DNA of 64,000 nt from contig VUYV01000068.1 in NCBI GenBank assembly GCA_008711295.1, forward strand, positions 1,982,582 through 2,046,581. The letters are read 5' to 3'. A model generated the notes under the pieces. It had not been told where the DNA came from, did no database searches, and was given only the letters and a program-made list of their open reading frames with translations. Below are positions 35,056 to 45,900 of the stretch, in pieces. Source of the stretch: Anarhynchus alexandrinus (taxonomy: Eukaryota; Chordata; Aves; Charadriiformes; Charadriidae). Position numbers and translations under genes: made by a program. The stretch's first letter is position 1, and every line of letters begins with the position of its first letter.

Positions 35056-38000
35056 TTTGCTCCATAAACACCATGGGGGGACAGGAACAAAAAAGACAAA
35101 CTATTCAACTTGAAGGACAATCTGACCCAAAAATATTTGAGTACAAACTGGCCATCAACAAACCGAGTCCTGAAATTACAGGAAAGTTCCTAGTTACCAG
35201 AGGCATGACCAAACAGGCTTCCCACAGAGGAATACAGCAGCAAATGCTGCTGATTTTCGGTATGAGGTGTATTTAGTTTCCAAAGAGCCCGTACCACATG
35301 GCTGCCTGCAGCAGTGCTCAGTGCTCCAAGGGATCAATTCCCACCTCTGTCCCCGCTCCTGTCCTCAGAGCAGCTCTTGGTGGTGTCCCAGGAAGGCGTT
35401 CCTGGAGTCTGGTCTTACACAAGCAGGTGTCTCACTGGTTGCACAGACTGGGAGGCAAATCTTTGAACCTCTGTCTCCCAGCCCTCGAGGAAGGTCGCTC
35501 CCTTTTCTCACACTGCTGCACGAAACACAAAATCCTCTTCTGTTTCTCCAGCTGCCCCGGGCATTGCTTGACACTTGCCAGTTTTCCAAAAGGCCCTCTT
35601 CATTTTGATCTTAGTCAGTAGCTAAATGGCTCATTTCTCCAGCCCAGGTGCTTCCTCCGCCACAGCAGCAGGGAAGAAGCAGGCTCTGTGGCCGGCAGGT
35701 TGCTGAGCCCCCATGTGGCATTTCTGCCCCTGCCACTTCACTGCTCTGCCCCTGCCCCGGGGCTGCAGCGTGCCGTAATCTCAGCTGCGGCAACACAAGC
35801 ATCTGTGGGGACGTACCAAAGCAAGCACCAGGTCTGGCCAAAACATGCGCGCCACTGCAGTTGCCAGGAAGGTGCAGGCAGGCTCACGGGCAGAGGAGGA
35901 GGAAGGGGAGGCACGCAGCTACTGGCGATTATCCATGTTATGGCTACTTGTCCCTAGTGGACCTTTCTCACTGGGGGAAAGAAATGTGTATTTTGAAAAG
36001 TTTAACACGATCTTTTCCGGACCTGACTACTTTAAAAACAGTACATGGGCAGTGGTGGACGGCCAGGTGCTAAAGCACATCACAGACGCGCTCGTTCATA
36101 TTGACAAACTCCAAAGCCTGGTTCTTGGAAGAAGGGGCAGAGGAGACCGTGGGTCAGGCAATAGGACTGTGAGCTCTGTCAATTGTGAGCTCAACTCACC
36201 TGGAGCACCTCAGACCTCCAAAGCCATCGATCATCTCCTGGGGACTGGCTTTCTACATGTGTTCATAGCCATGTGCACTTTCACCTCCACTGCTTTGACA
36301 TGCAGCTGCACGCCCCCCACCCCCCCACCCAAGCCCAAGGCTGACCACCAGGAAAATGCCCCCTGTCACCTTGGCACTGATGGCCATGCCAGGTTTACCG
36401 AACCACCCACTCTTTTTCTTCAGCGTGGTACTGGCCTTGCAAGAACAGGAACCCCTCCAAATCCTCCTTGAAGCTGCCCCCTCTCTGCTCTCTCTCCTCC
36501 CCCCTGGTAGCGTCTTTCTGTGGCCAGAGGAAGGAGTGGGTACCTGCAGGGTGTCCCCCCACCTCCCAGGAAAGCAGAGTCTGCTGGGAAAGTGAAAACT
36601 GGCTTCCCCCTTTGCACATGTTGGCATCCAGGAGGTGCACTGAGCTTGTCCATCTGTGCAGCTCACATGGAGGTAAGCTCTGCTGGCACCGAGGAGCCCC
36701 GTGGGTTTTGAGAAGGGGATCTGGACAGTTTTCATAGAAAGTGTTAACAGGGAACACACTGCGAGCAAGCTCCTGGAAGGCAGCGGATATGGGACAGGGC
36801 TATATTTTAAATTCTCTGTTAGCACAGTACAATCCTGGCCTGAGCCCAGGGCTCCTCAAAACCATCCAATACCTATTCTAATGGTGACAGAAGTAAACCT
36901 GTTCATAGGCAGAGTGGGCACACAATTGTCCCAATAAATAGTTTGGGAGTCTATCTTTAGAGCAGAGCTCCAGCACATAGGGAGAAAAGTTGCTATTTCG
37001 CCTGCTCCTTTATATGTTGGCCCTGATGTCCCAGTCTGGCTGACCTTTCACTAGTGTAAAACCTCTAAGAGCTATTTTCATCCTAGTGTAAATCAGCGTC
37101 GCTTCGGGGTTGGCATCACAGGAGGTTCTTATCGCACAGGGACTGTCCCAGCACAACCTTCCTCCCGAGCACACCTCCGGGCTGGAGAGAACAGGATCTG
37201 CTGTACACGCTGGCTGCTGCTGGCTGTGGCTGTGGCTGTCCCCCCCACCAGAGGAATCCTGAGCCAGTCATTTAGGATTTCCCCCTTCCCTTTCTTAAGA
37301 GTGGCCCCAAACAACTACCAGTGTCTTCCCTTCAGGCAGTGTTTCTGCCACCCTGCTCCCTCACTGCAGCTGGATTCCTCCCAGGTGAGAAGTGAAGCAC
37401 GTCTTCTGTGGTCGAGAGAGAGGGAGGTGCCTGCAGAAAGCAATTTATCCCTCCTAAAATCTGCATTGCGTCTCTTTCTGAGGGAGCGCCCAGGACCACT
37501 GTAGTCTTTACACCAATGCTTCATTTAGACACCTAAAATGAGGTGGGGGTAAATCCACACCCTTCTGCTTCTCAGGCACGATGTTTCACAAGCAGAAGCA
37601 TTGTAATTCTCCTCCTGCTCATTGCTCTCAGCCGCTACGTGTTAGGCAGGATGTTAGATAATGTACGTCCTCCCACGTTCTGGCAGAGCTCTTTCCCCCA
37701 AGTAGCATAAATGATGACTTTCATCTTGCTACACTAGATATTCAACATCGTTTAGTGCAAAGGATGCATATTTTCATATCTGGCTGTGATCAATAAACAG
37801 CTCCTATCTATGGCAGCAACTGCCTGCAACATGGAGGGTTTGGCTTTTGTTATGTAATGGTTGTCAAAATGGCTATCTTTTGTAATCAATAGCCCGAGAG
37901 TCTTTCTCAGGAAGATTTGCATTGCACGATCAACAGCAACAGTAGTCCAAGCCAACTTGATGAAAGGGACAGTTAATCCCAAAGAGCCCAGTAACTGGAA

Positions 38001-38606
38001 TGTGTCCTGCTCTGGGGGGGCATCACTCAGCTACGTGCGTACAGCTGGGTATGGCTGGTGTAGCTGGAGCTGGTCGTTAGCCAGAGGTTTGGGGGTTGGT
38101 TGGTGGTTTGTTGGGGTTTTTTTTTAAGGAAGAAAAACATCCACAGTTGTTCCACAGGAAAAGAACAAGTAATCTACTCACACGGAATATATGCAGTTGT
38201 CCTTGTTTCCTCCTTGCTTGCTGTCACCTTCTGCTAATGTAATTTGGGTGACAAGATTTTTCCAAATGCCAAATTAGGTTAAACAGCAGTTGGGTGCAAC
38301 AGATGAGGGGGAATAACCGGCAGGCTTTTAACAAATGAGTAATGCATGCACAGGGCAGATACTGAAATGCACAAACCTTGCAGTATTTTACAAAAGTGGG
38401 CAAAGGAGGGTAACCCATCCACACAGGTAGAGTCCTGTAGGGTCTCTGTGCTTCACTGCCCACTCTCCCCTTCCCCTGGAGGCTGCTGCTGAGACGGGAC
38501 AGCTGACCTGCAGGTGAAGCAACTCCTAATCCACTGAAGTTTTCAACCTGATGTGAAAACAGACTCCCCCTCACCCAAGCAGGAGAGTGAAAAGAAGCCC
38601 AAGGTG
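35056..38606. other. GC-richer intergenic region
   Basis: From about 35.3 kb the sequence becomes moderately GC-rich. The longest gap-free ATG frame in the intergenic part (208 codons, 35845-36471 plus) overlaps a 190-codon minus-strand frame (36253-36825); neither shows a known domain or clear exon structure. No gene is called. Confidence 0.65.
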
Positions 38607-38722
38607 TCTTGGGCAGCCTGGTCTAGTGGGAGGTGTCCCTGCCTATGGCAGGGGGGGTGGAACTCCATGATCTTCAAGGTCCTTTCCAACCTAAACCATT
38701 CTATGATTCTATGATTCTATGT
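38607..38722 (+). mobile_element. CR1 LINE 3' end fragment
   Basis: A short CR1 tail: gggcagcctggtctagtggg at its start, a GGTGGAACTCCATGATCTTC block, AAGGTCCTTTCCAACC and three near-perfect ATTCTATG octamers at about 38697-38720. It is severely 5'-truncated, as is common for this family, and is in plus orientation. Confidence 0.95.
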
Positions 38723-41200
38723 GTGATTCTCCACGGAGGTAGAACACCCCAGGTGACACAGCCCCTGATACCTGAGCAGGGTCATTTCCACAGTGGTTTG
38801 CACCTGCTTGGCAGAGATGCCCATGCCTCCGCAGTGCCCAGTGCGGTGAGGGGACACGCTCTGAGTCATGTTCAATGCGAAGTCAGGTCCGAGCTGACCA
38901 CACGTGAAACACCTGTCAGAAGCCAGCCTGTGGACTCCTCACCGTTGATCCTGCGGAGCTGCACATACCCTGGCCACAGAGCAACATCTCCAAAATGTGC
39001 CCCAAACCTAAGAGGCAATGACGGTCAAAGCTAGAGCCACGTGAAACTGCACAGGTAGGCAACATTGCCTGTGCTGTCTGAGCACCACTCGGCTTCGTGC
39101 AAAACATCTGATTGACAAGTGCAAAGGCCTGAATTAAATGAGTTTTAGTATGTTACCATCCTCTTAGCTGAGGTCCAGTCACGGACTGCATGCACTTTCC
39201 TGGACTGCCGCGATATGAAGTAAAATGGGTTGGCATTAAGCGTAAATGAAGGTACCACAACATGCCAAGCCCATGCCCGGTGCTTGCTAGAGCAGAGCCA
39301 GGGAACGCCGCAATTCAGGGCACCCGGTTGGGTCTGTCTAGCCAAAGCCATTTCTTTGGGCTCCCCAGCTGAGCCGGCACAGCTGACTTTTGCCACTCCG
39401 AGGGTAAAAGGCCAGGACTGGGACCGGCTCACACCGCTCGCAGAAAGATGGAAATGGCCAAGCTGGAACAGGCAGACAGCATAGTTGGATAGTTGGCTAT
39501 GCTGTCCTACTGCCGTTGGAGGAGGGGGAAATAGCAGAGGTGGGAGCAGGGACAGTAGTTTCTACCCTCCCATTCCAACTTCCCAAGCTCTGGTGTAGCT
39601 AAAATATGTAGCAAAGCCGCCACCATTCCAGCTGCTTACTTTGCCAACGGTGAGAGCCAAACTTGACTCACGTTAGCGTTCCCTGCATCTTGCTGCCTCA
39701 GCGCCCAGAAGCAGCTCCTTTTCTCCTGACGGAAGGAAGACGATGCTTTTATTTCTCTGTCAGGCTTAGAAAAGCCACAACACAGCAGAGCAGATAGAAG
39801 GAGAGCTCAGATAAGCCCCACAAAGGGGAAGGAGCCCAGGCTGAGCGTGCCCAGCACATCCCCAAGCCATCCATTCGCAGGTAACCTAGCGTGCCCCTCA
39901 CAAGGCCACCTGAGCACCGGTGGGAACAAAAGCATGGGACTGGGAAGTGGCGTAGCTGAGAGGGATTAATGCTGCCGTGCCCAACGTGCTGTAAGTTTCC
40001 ACTGCTTACGTGCTGGGAGGGAGCGAGTTCCTCCTGCCCGGCACGTGGCTGCCTCAGCCCTGGGCTGCGCGCTGCCGAGCCCACACCTCGGCCCCGCTTG
40101 GATTCACACACGCCGCGCAATGCCTTCACGCAGATATATTTATCAAGCTAAAAAAAAGTCCTGGTTAACTGTTGTGTTGACTTGTGAGGCCTAGCTTGTG
40201 CTATCTAGGAGGGAAAACGAGGCCACCTGGAGCTGCAGAAATCTCCCGAGCTTGCAAAATAAGGCGGGCAGCAGGCTGGTGGGAGGTTGGATAGTTCGTG
40301 GAGCGGCGGAATTCCTGCAGCAATACAGAAATGACTCATTTTCACCCTGCAGTCCCTCCCCCAACCGTAAGAAAAAAAAAAATTTTTACTTTTTACGTAT
40401 TTCCTGGAATATGTGATTTTACTAGAAGTGCACTTTACACTCTTGTTATGAGAGGGAATCCAGTCCAGCGGGAAAAAGTCATTCTTGGAATAACTTTCAA
40501 TGAAATCAAGAGTTACAACTGGACTGACTTTGGCGTAACAAGTCCTCAGGATATTGGTGGCTGCTACAGTCATGTTTTTGTAGGCAGTCTGGATCTACTA
40601 GTTTTCCTAGTATAATAATTGCAGTAAGAACTGCGATGTTTTGTAACCAAACTAGTTTATACTGGCAAAAGCCCTACTTCTGATGATAGAGAGATGACTT
40701 ATACTGTTAAATTTCTTTCAGTTCTTTTTGGGGAATTGCTATTCTATTATAAAATGTCTTTATGCTGTCTGCATAATAAGTGGGGATGATTACTTCTGCA
40801 TTGTTATAACTGTACCATTTTCTAGCACAGACAAGATAAAATGTTTAAACTTTTGTTATATTTTGTAAAACACTAACATTAGAACATGGTTTGGGGAAGA
40901 AAGAAATTACTGCCTTAAAAAAAATAGAGTGATGCCCTAGATTAGCCTGCAAGGCAAGTTCTGCGTGACAGTAAGAGAACAGAAGTCACAAAAAAATCTA
41001 GAATTCTTTCATTATTTTTATCAGGCTTGGGATCTTTATCTCCTAAGCTCCATGCATAACCATCTGCATAGACCCAGAGCCTATATATTTCTATTTTAAT
41101 TTCTAAGATCTGAGTTCATCTTGTTTGCAGCATGCAGAAAAATTGGGCGGCATTTTGTATGTGATACCACTTAGTGTCATATCCATTTAGAAATGCATTA
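38723..41200. other. Intergenic region
   Basis: Unique sequence with a 10-bp-stem inverted repeat at 39475-39506. No gene or repeat family is recognised. Confidence 0.65.
39475..39506. repeat. Inverted repeat, 10-bp stem, 12-base loop
   Basis: gacagcatag (39475-39484) and ctatgctgtc (39497-39506) are exact reverse complements around ttggatagttgg. Confidence 0.8.
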
Positions 41201-41730
41201 GCACTGCCTGGTATCACTGCCTGGCCAGGCCACAGGGCAGTGGGACACCAGCAGCCTTGCCATTGCCAGTTCGGCTGCGAACAGGTCTAAGGAGCTTTTG
41301 GAAAGCGGATGTTCACTGGGAGCATCTCCTGAAAGTGGAAGGCAGTGTGATAGAGAGCATGAAGTTGCAGGATTAAAATCTAAGTATGGAGCAAAGGTTG
41401 ATGTCACCGTCTCCTTGAAGGTGGGTTTTCACCTTGTATTTCGTCAGGAAGAGGATGGAGATAGGCTCCAGAGGCTTTGAAAGCAAAGACAAGCAGCTGT
41501 GTTAGATGGTTTAAAATTAGGGGAAACTCAATCTGTGCTTGTTGAGAGCAGCTTTACAGTATTTCCGTAGGTAGAACATGCAGCTTAGAAAAACTACAGA
41601 TCAGTGCCCTACTGTTCCTTAAAATAAACCTCCAGATGACTCACACAACATCTCAGCAGAGGCAGGAAAGGTGGCAAAGGAGAAAGTCTGTGTGGGATCC
41701 TAGCAGGCTTGATCTACCTAGGTCTACCAG

Positions 41731-41842
41731 GGAAGAAGGGGCTCTGGACTACCTGAATGTGCAGATTGCTTCTGAGCCGCCCATTGTGGATTACGCTAAT
41801 GAAAACCAGTTCCTTTGGCCTAGAGACTCCTCCCCTGGATGA
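41731..41842 (+). other. Exon-like terminal coding stretch with two YxN motifs, unassigned
   Basis: After a possible acceptor (tctaccag at 41723-41730) the plus strand reads EEGALDYLNVQIAS, then EPPIVDYANENQF and a TGA stop at 41840-41842. The codons look coding-like. YLNV (41750-41761) and YANE (41792-41803) both fit the YxN pattern bound by the Grb2 SH2 domain, as found in tails of membrane adaptors and immune receptors. No matching upstream exon or membrane segment was found, the acceptor has a poor pyrimidine tract, and I do not recognise the protein. A chance frame or a gene remnant is equally possible. Confidence 0.25.
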
Positions 41843-42833
41843 CCTGTTACCTGAGGCAACTTGGAGCTCACAGCAATTAGGCTGCCAGGAGGGAGGAATT
41901 TGCTCTGGGGGTGGCAGGGCAATCCTGGCACCCTGCAGCCGCCTTTCCCCAGGGCTCCTGCCTCTCTCTCTCGCCCATCCTGGCAGTGGTGCATATCCTT
42001 GATGCGACAGCGATGGGGCCTTGGGACACCAGGGAAGGTGGTGCTGGCAACAAACAGCCGCTGCCAGCGATTTGATGGATTCAGGGCTCCCTCGCGGCCA
42101 GCCCCGAGGGGTGTACAGCGCTTGGGGGGTGTCGCAGCCTGGGATGCCTCTGGCTGCGCTCCTCCCTGCCGCAGCCTGGGGCGCAGCAAAATCACTTCAC
42201 TCACTGTGCCTGTCCGAAGAAGCCCATCTGCACGTATAGAGTAATACCATTAGCCACAATATAAACGGGCTCGTATATATTGGCTTGAGTACTTCTCCCG
42301 CTGAGATGTCAGTGGAAAGGGGTGACAAAACAGCGAGCGAAGAGAACAACTTTGGCAGCAGCTCTGTGAATAAATATCTGCAGGGCAAACATGCGTGCGT
42401 CTCACAACCAGAGAAAGGATGTTGCAGCAATCAAGGTACAAGAGAAGGAGAGTCTGGCACAGTTTTGGCTGTGAGGCTCGCTAAAAAAGACCGTATCTTG
42501 TAGATATTATCCAAAAATAGTCTGCAAGACTAAAAATAGCGTGGGTATATCAAGGTTTAAAAAGAGATCAGAAATGAAGCCTGTGAAGATTGAGAAAGCC
42601 ATATGAGAGACAGAAAATCAGCATGAACTTCACAGCTTATAAAAGACAAAGAAATGGAAATTAAATTATACTAACTCACACTGCCTCGTCTCACTCTCCA
42701 GTCACCTGAGCCAAAACAAGCAGACAGTTTTATTTACTGGTTTTTCATATTTACTGGGATGTACAAACTGAAGGTGCTGTATGCCAGACCTCCCGTGCTT
42801 CTCGTGTACTAACCATGTTTCTTGCTTGCACAG

Positions 42834-42992
42834 GCTTTGCTCTTCTGCCAGCACCTCAAGCATGTGCTTGGTGGCTACCTCAAAAACTGCCTGGAGGACT
42901 GGAAAGGGGGAGAAGCAAGAGACTGGCTGTGCCTGGAGGAGCAGGCTGTGCGTGAATCCCGCTGCGTTCTGCAGGCCAGACACCCGCTTCAG
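42834..42992 (+). other. Orphan exon-like stretch, 53 codons, unassigned
   Basis: A 159-nt open block in phase 0 at both ends. It begins ALLFCQHLKHVLGGYLKNCL, continues with LEDWKGGEARDWLCLEEQ and ends RCVLQARHPLQ. It has a perfect branch-point consensus tactaac (42807-42813), a pyrimidine-rich tract gtttcttgcttgcacag with AG 21 bases after the branch A, and a usable donor cttcag|gtttgt. Codon use (CTG, GAG, CAG) is typical of genuine exons. The protein family is not recognised and no partner exon has been proved, so this is either an exon of an undescribed gene or transcript, a gene remnant, or an unusually good chance arrangement. Confidence 0.4.
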
Positions 42993-42999
42993 GTTTGTG

Positions 43000-45900
43000 G
43001 GGTTTTTTCAAAGTATTTCACGTGCTGCTTTCTCCTGCCGGTGGGTTAGGATGCCCACCAAATGAGGCTGGTGTCCTGATCTTGAACAGGCAGGTGCCAA
43101 GCTGCCCAGAGAGCAGAAGCCACCAGCTCTGGCTACCAACAGGGACCGGTGGCTCACACGGGCAGCTGCCTGGCAAGTCTTGCCACCACCAGGGGTGCAG
43201 CCAGCTGCCTGGGGGCATTTGGGACTTAAGTTTTAGACTCAGGACCCTTAGTTAAGCATATATCCCGCTCAGGTACTCTAATCTTTCATCTGATTTAACC
43301 CTCCATCCCTGCTCAGGTGTATTAAGGGTTTAATTCGGCTTTTGCAATGGGACCCAGATAAGTGGAGAGCTTAAGGTGAAAGGACAGGGTAAGCAGAGGG
43401 GCTACAGCAGAGGCTGATCCTTGTCCCTTCCTGGGGACAGCACAGAGCCCAGTCATTCCTGCTGTGCTCAGCAAGGTTTGGTCAGCCCCTGTATGAGGAC
43501 GCAGTGCCCAGTCCTGGGAGAGACAAGGGCAGCCACGGGAGGAGCAGGCAGGCTGCTGGGGCAGCTGCAGCATCTCCTGGGGTGGCATGGAGAGAGGAAG
43601 GGAGGGAACGGTCCTTCTCAAAGCCCTGCATTGGGCAGTCATAGCCTGTATGCAGCCCTATGGCTGCAACCAGGCTGGAGACCCAAGTCTTCTTCCAGCT
43701 GCAGTTGAAGTGTTAGTGCCCCGGTCTACCCCACCCTGGCTGGTCACCATTCTCCTGCTGATCACGACTACCCTCCCAGGTTTGTCAGCAAAACTGCTTG
43801 TACATGCTTCCCTCAGCCCTCTGAAGTCGAAGCGAGCCGGGCTAGCTCAAGCAGTTGAAGTGCAAGGTCTGTCTGAATCTAGTTCATGGCTAGTAAATAG
43901 GTCAAGGAAAGCTGGCTGGAGGTGTGTGTGCCTGAGCGCCGGGCGAGTGGTAATCTCTTCAGCTGGCAGACCTGGAGTTTGAAGACTGGTTTATATACCT
44001 CTGCGGGGATTTGCCCCATGCACCCAGAAGCGAAGGCAGCCGACATTTGCTTTCCGTAGCTCGTGTTTGGTGCGTGCCACCGAGAGGGTGAGTCTGGTCA
44101 GAGGAACTCCAGATATGCCCAACCTTTTCTCATCCCCACGTGCTCCTTGACTGCCGCTTCCCCGCCTTGGCAGTTACCTACAACTAGCATACAGGTCCAC
44201 CTGGGGGCAAGCAAAGCCACACCGCCCCATGCACACCGCCAGGGGCAGAGTCCTTCCCTGCTGGAACAAGCTGTGAAAGCACCACAGGGGTGTGGATGGT
44301 CCTGGCTGTGCACAGCGTGCGCTCCTTGCCCCAGCGAGGCAAGAGCGCGGTGCTGCTGAGCTGCCTTCTCGCGCCAGTGATTTTCACCCACCTAGTTGCT
44401 TGCAGCTAGGAAGAGACTGTTTTGGTGCTGCTTTTAATGCTGGGATCTTGACTGCTGGGCCCTGGCGATGTAAAGGAGAGAGACACACTCTCCTCATGGG
44501 CGTAATACGTGTCCTGTGGTGTAGATGGGTTTGGGGTTGAGCTTATGAGAGCACGGAATTTGCAAGTTCTCACCTCTTCCTTCCTTCTCAAGCACTCTCA
44601 AACCAATATGCCACACACTCAAAACAAACCACTTCCTTGCAAGCATCGGTATTACAAAGTTTTATGTAATTCAGAACTGTAAAATCACTTTCTCCAGGTA
44701 CCTTAGCAAGCATCAATGTGAGATACTCTGACAAGGGATCCGAGGAGACCTGGTGTTCACTTCCCTGGACAAGCGAGAACCTTATTCTCTCTAAGTAAGA
44801 TGATTATCAAGGGGGTGTTTGTGCCCATTCTTGTTTTTGGGGACTCTCCTTTCCCTTTGCTGCCATGACTCATAAAACTCGTTAAACCAGAGTATGCCTA
44901 GCAGGAGAACATTTAATTACATAGCAGTTGCAGGGTAGTGATGGAATTTATGTTTGACAGGCTGACGGCAAGATGGCTTTATCTACAGAGCTGTTTAGAT
45001 GTCAGTATAGCCAATTCCATCCATAAGGCTGGGCAAGCCGTACCAGGCACCAAACCAGCAAGGAGGAAGGTAAAATACGTGCCAGGAGCAGGCTCGGGAC
45101 GCTGGTGGTTTGCATAAACAGCCTGAAAACGTGCCTGTCATCACCGCGTCTGGGTCAACGTGTGGAAACATTATCTGGTAAACCAACAGCCTCGCGCTGC
45201 AGAGTGACCTAGATAGGAAATACAATGCAGGGAGGGAGAAGGTGAGACTGTGCACTGTTGTGACACATGGATCAGGTTATTTGCTGCTGCTTTTATCTGG
45301 CTATAAGAGTTTAATAGTCAATAAACCACTTGGAAACAAGTTCTGGCCTCTCCCTCCCTTTTCAGGCAGTCTCGCACCAACACAACGTGCAGCCAGACCA
45401 ATTTATGAACAATGTGTTTCAGTACTTAGCAAAATATTAACAAAATACTCTGAAAACCACTGTACACATCTTGGCTAGGTGTGCACCACTTCAAGAGGAC
45501 AGACTTAAGGTTTCGGTGAAGCTGCTGAAAGGGATTACACCAACATTGGAGTGACTGCTCTTCTTTTGTGTGTGTAAACAGATTTGTTTACATGAGGAAA
45601 ACTCTTTCCACTCTGGCTTTTGAGACTGCAGTAGACGATTCAGTTGAAGCAGGCTAGGACGATTTTGCTCACTGGAATCAAAAAGCAAAGTGAAGCATTT
45701 GGAAGCTAATGCATGCTACTGTTTGAAACCCCTTCCCATTTGTACATGTTTTGTCATGATGCGCTTAAAAGCCATCCATATGACCAAGTAATTTGTCATC
45801 AGTTTTGGTTTGTTTTTTTTTTCTTGTAATTTACCTTATAATTAGCATATTGTATCATACATTCTGGCCCACCTAATATCAGATTGTTCTGATTTTAAAG

